Positions 22,537 to 24,537 of a DNA stretch of 24,537 bases are shown here, one piece after another. The stretch is from Pseudomonadota bacterium (GTDB taxonomy: Bacteria; Pseudomonadota; Gammaproteobacteria; Halothiobacillales; Halothiobacillaceae): positions 1-24,537 of the forward strand of contig JAJYPA010000069.1 of the NCBI GenBank assembly GCA_021795795.1, read 5' to 3'. The translations under genes were made by a program, and so were the position numbers. The notes under the pieces were generated by a model that had not been told where the DNA came from, searched no databases, and worked only from the letters and a program-made list of their open reading frames with translations. How positions within the stretch are numbered: the first letter of the stretch is position 1; the number at the start of each line of letters is the position of its first letter.

Positions 22537-24056
22537 TTTGGTGTTGGCGGCCAGTCGGTGATCGCGCCGTTATCCAGGTTCAAGGCGGCGATTCGATCAT
22601 GGTAGGTGTCGGCAATCAGAAGGTTGTGATCGTTCAACACGGCCAGCCCATTCGGTTGTGCCAGATTTTTTGCAACGGTGGTGACTTGTAGGGTGTCGAG
22701 GTCGAGCTTACGGATGGCATTATTGAATGTGTCGGCGATATACAACGCGCCATTCAGATAAGCCAGGCCTTGTGGATGCTGCAACTGCGCCTGATCGGCC
22801 GCACCGCCGCGATCACCGAAGTTGAACAATCCCTTGCCGACCAGCGTGATGACCAGGCTGGTCGGCATGTTGATTTGCCGAATGGAAGAGGATTCGGGAT
22901 CGGCCACGTATAAATTGTGATCGTGGTAGGCCAATCCGCTCGATTGGGCGAATTGGGCCAGCAGGCGCTCGCCATCGTGCAGCCCTTCGTCCCCTGTGCC
23001 GGCATACACTTCGAGTTTTCGCGTTTTGGGATCGTAGCGCCAGACGGCATGATCGCCTGCCATGGCAATGAACAAATCCCCACCCGCAGCTTCAAGCCCC
23101 CAGGGTGAATTCAGTGCCGTATCCAAGGCGGATGAGTTCACTTCGTTGAGAAAAGCACGCTGACCGTTACCCGCCACGGTGCTGACGGTTTGGCTGGAAA
23201 AATCGATGCGCCGAATCCGCTGGTTATCGGTATCGGCCACGTATAGATCGTTGTCCAGCCAGGCGAGTCCTTGAGGACGATCGAATTCAGCCACAGCAAA
23301 ACTGCCATCGGCGAAACCCGTTTTGCCATTGCCGATGGTGGCCATCAGTTTGCCGGTACGGTCGAAGATACGTATCTGGTCATGGCCGGTATCGCTGATG
23401 GCGATATGTTGCCCTCCAACGGCAATTTTGGTCGGCAGGACAAAAAAGTGATTGTCGGCATTCAATGGTTTCAGAGGCAGCTTCGGATGAGTGAGTGCGA
23501 GTGCCTTACGGGCACCATCGACTGCCGCTTCGACAACGGGAACCATGTCTGCGTAGGGCCGTTCGCCGATGAAACTGTGCAGCACCTTGCCTTTCGGGCT
23601 GAGCAGCAGCATCGTCGGCCAGGCGAACACACCGTAGTGTTTCCACCACGTCATGTTTGCATCGATGAACACCGGCTCGTCAATATGAAAGCGTCGCAGG
23701 AAGGGCGTCATGTTATCCGCTTGCCTTGATGCCGAGAACTTCGGTGAGGTGACGCCAACAACCAGCAGATCGTCGCCGAACTTCTGCTTGAGTTGCTGTT
23801 GAATGGGGATCATGTGAATGCAGTTGATGCAGCCGGGCGTAAAGAAATCGAGCAGAACCACGCGCCCTTGCAAATCAGCCGATGTCAGCGGGCGACTCAC
23901 ATTGAACCAGCTGGCGTCGGCAGGGAAGGGTGGATAACCCGCGGCCTTGGCGGCAGGTGGCATAAACCACAACATGAGTGCCACAAAAGGCAGGGCCAAA
24001 ATTGGCAGGAAAATGGCGCGAATACGGGGTTGAAAACGAAGCCAAAAACTGGACAT
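22533..24056 (-). CDS. Membrane-anchored thioredoxin-like protein with NHL repeats
   Basis: The 507-residue protein starts at ATG 24056, with GAGGAAGG upstream; the reading frame continues further up into the repeat at 24094 and that extension is not credible. An N-terminal hydrophobic segment (IRAIFLPILALPFVALMLWF) anchors or exports it to the periplasm. A thioredoxin/TlpA-like fold (about 45-190) carries the active site CINC in LLDFFTPGCINCIHMIP. From about 210 come NHL repeats (NDLYVADTDNQRIRRIDF, NGALYIADTFNNAIRKLDLD) forming a propeller. The architecture resembles NHLRC2-like proteins. It may carry out disulfide chemistry on bound partners; the substrate is unknown. Stop and earP start overlap by four bases, an unexpected pairing of periplasmic redox and translation-factor modification. 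Confidence 0.88.
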   Translation of the reverse strand: MSSFWLRFQPRIRAIFLPILALPFVALMLWFMPPAAKAAGYPPFPADASWFNVSRPLTSADLQGRVVLLDFFTPGCINCIHMIPIQQQLKQKFGDDLLVVGVTSPKFSASRQADNMTPFLRRFHIDEPVFIDANMTWWKHYGVFAWPTMLLLSPKGKVLHSFIGERPYADMVPVVEAAVDGARKALALTHPKLPLKPLNADNHFFVLPTKIAVGGQHIAISDTGHDQIRIFDRTGKLMATIGNGKTGFADGSFAVAEFDRPQGLAWLDNDLYVADTDNQRIRRIDFSSQTVSTVAGNGQRAFLNEVNSSALDTALNSPWGLEAAGGDLFIAMAGDHAVWRYDPKTRKLEVYAGTGDEGLHDGERLLAQFAQSSGLAYHDHNLYVADPESSSIRQINMPTSLVITLVGKGLFNFGDRGGAADQAQLQHPQGLAYLNGALYIADTFNNAIRKLDLDTLQVTTVAKNLAQPNGLAVLNDHNLLIADTYHDRIAALNLDNGAITDWPPTPK

Positions 24057-24093
24057 GGTCCTTCCTCGAGCTGCAGAGATACACAGCATAGAC

Positions 24094-24373
24094 CTAAGGA
24101 ACCTCTGATTGAATCCTTCGTGACCGAGACGGGCTTTTGAGGGATGAGTCGCAAGGCGCGGCGCGAAACGAATGGTTATTCCATTCGTGAGCGGCGCAAC
24201 ACGGCGAATCGCCCTCAAAAGCCCGTCCCGTGCGGGTTGCCGCCCAAAAGCCGCAACACTTCATTATCGGCCTTGGCATCGTAGCGTAAACTACGACCTG
24301 CGGCCTCTGCCTCGTTTTGCGGCTTTTGGATCAGCAACTCGGCTCACGAGGGATTCAATCAGAGGTTCCCTAA
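24094..24373. repeat. 280-bp nested inverted-repeat element with related ends
   Basis: Terminal arms of 30 bases (24094-24123 and 24344-24373; AAGGAACCTCTGATTGAATC and its complement) are inverted with about three mismatches. Between them lie two domains. GACGGGCTTTTGAGGG/CCCTCAAAAGCCCGTC (24128-24143, 24212-24227) encloses ACGAATGG/CCATTCGT. CCAAAAGCCGCAA/TTGCGGCTTTTGG (24244-24256, 24317-24329) encloses TCGTAG-CGTAAA-CTACGA. The ends resemble those of the repeat at 19271 (CTAAGGAA-CTCTG...GAATCC), and one loop again contains GTAA. No gene is present in it. Confidence 0.85.
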
Positions 24374-24409
24374 ACCCTTCCTGCCAATTCATTTCCTCAG
24401 TATTCCAGT

Positions 24410-24537
24410 AGGGCACCTCGAAAAACCCCATCCATCCCCCACAGCATCCGGTAAAATTCGATTCATCTGACCACCATCTCTTTTGCTTCCAATGAAACAA
24501 CGCAGCGCCATCAAGACCGACCTATTTGCTGACCAGC
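24410..24537 (+). mobile_element. Possible left end of an IS5-like insertion sequence (truncated)
   Basis: AGGGCACCTCGAAAAACCCC at 24410-24429 looks like an insertion-sequence terminal repeat and is followed after 62 bases by a short frame with an IS-transposase-like start. The other end is outside the window, so this is tentative. Confidence 0.35.
24492..24537 (+). CDS. N-terminus of a possible IS5-family transposase (partial)
   Basis: Only MKQRSAIKTDLFADQ can be read before the window ends. Several IS5-family transposases open with MKQ and a basic, polar stretch, and the upstream sequence looks like an insertion-sequence end. There is no clear ribosome site, and the identity cannot be proven from 15 residues. 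Confidence 0.35.
   Translation, partial: MKQRSAIKTDLFADQ

Noticed and set aside
24057..24218. N-terminal extension of the thioredoxin-NHL protein
   Set aside because: The extra 54 residues come partly from the inverted-repeat element; the ATG at 24056 has a strong ribosome site and gives a normal signal anchor.

Overview
The window looks like a chromosomal region of a gammaproteobacterium. It carries a Pal lipoprotein, a RecBCD-type RecC, an elongation factor P with arginine at position 32 next to its rhamnosyltransferase EarP, and a Ser(TGA) tRNA with encoded CCA. I cannot name the species; a Halothiobacillus-like sulfur oxidiser is only a guess. The left 14.5 kb is accessory and the right 10 kb is mostly housekeeping.

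Left edge to 2.9 kb: the end of an IS256-like element abuts a decayed CorA/ZntB-type metal transporter remnant (minus strand). Then comes a small sugar module: a SemiSWEET sugar porter and a PfkB-family sugar kinase (plus strand, probably one operon) meeting a convergent GntR/UTRA regulator. The module lies between two ~100-bp direct repeats that look like the transporter's last membrane helix.

2.9 to 7.4 kb: cell-surface genes. A lipoprotein with six NHL repeats is frameshifted in the last repeat. A YadA-like trimeric autotransporter is cut by an in-frame TAA. The autotransporter is bracketed by a second, degenerate copy of the 3' end of the NHL gene. The stretch to 7.4 kb is intergenic and full of repeats.

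7422-14531: a compact integrative element sits in the 3' end of the Ser tRNA gene. It has a 15-bp attL/attR core (27 bp with one mismatch), a P4-type tyrosine integrase, an AlpA-like regulator, a winged-helix protein, an archaeo-eukaryotic-primase/RecA-like helicase fusion, small proteins of unknown function and a DUF5681-like protein. No capsid, terminase, relaxase or cargo gene is visible, so it resembles a satellite or minimal integrative element. Many genes overlap by ATGA, implying translational coupling. An unusual C8/G8-capped inverted repeat follows the replication gene, and an 11-bp motif (AGCCCGGCTAA) recurs through the element on both strands and in several reading frames.

14.5 to 24.5 kb: tRNA-Ser, pal, recC, a GAF-GGDEF protein, efp, earP and a membrane-anchored thioredoxin-NHL protein. 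Three multi-hairpin repeats of 150-169 bp sit directly at the stop codons of recC, the GGDEF gene and earP. Their hairpins follow the same order, with conserved loops and stems that differ by compensating changes. A larger, nested relative with similar ends lies at 24.1-24.37 kb. This repeat family is the most interesting signal in the window. The right edge enters what may be another insertion sequence.
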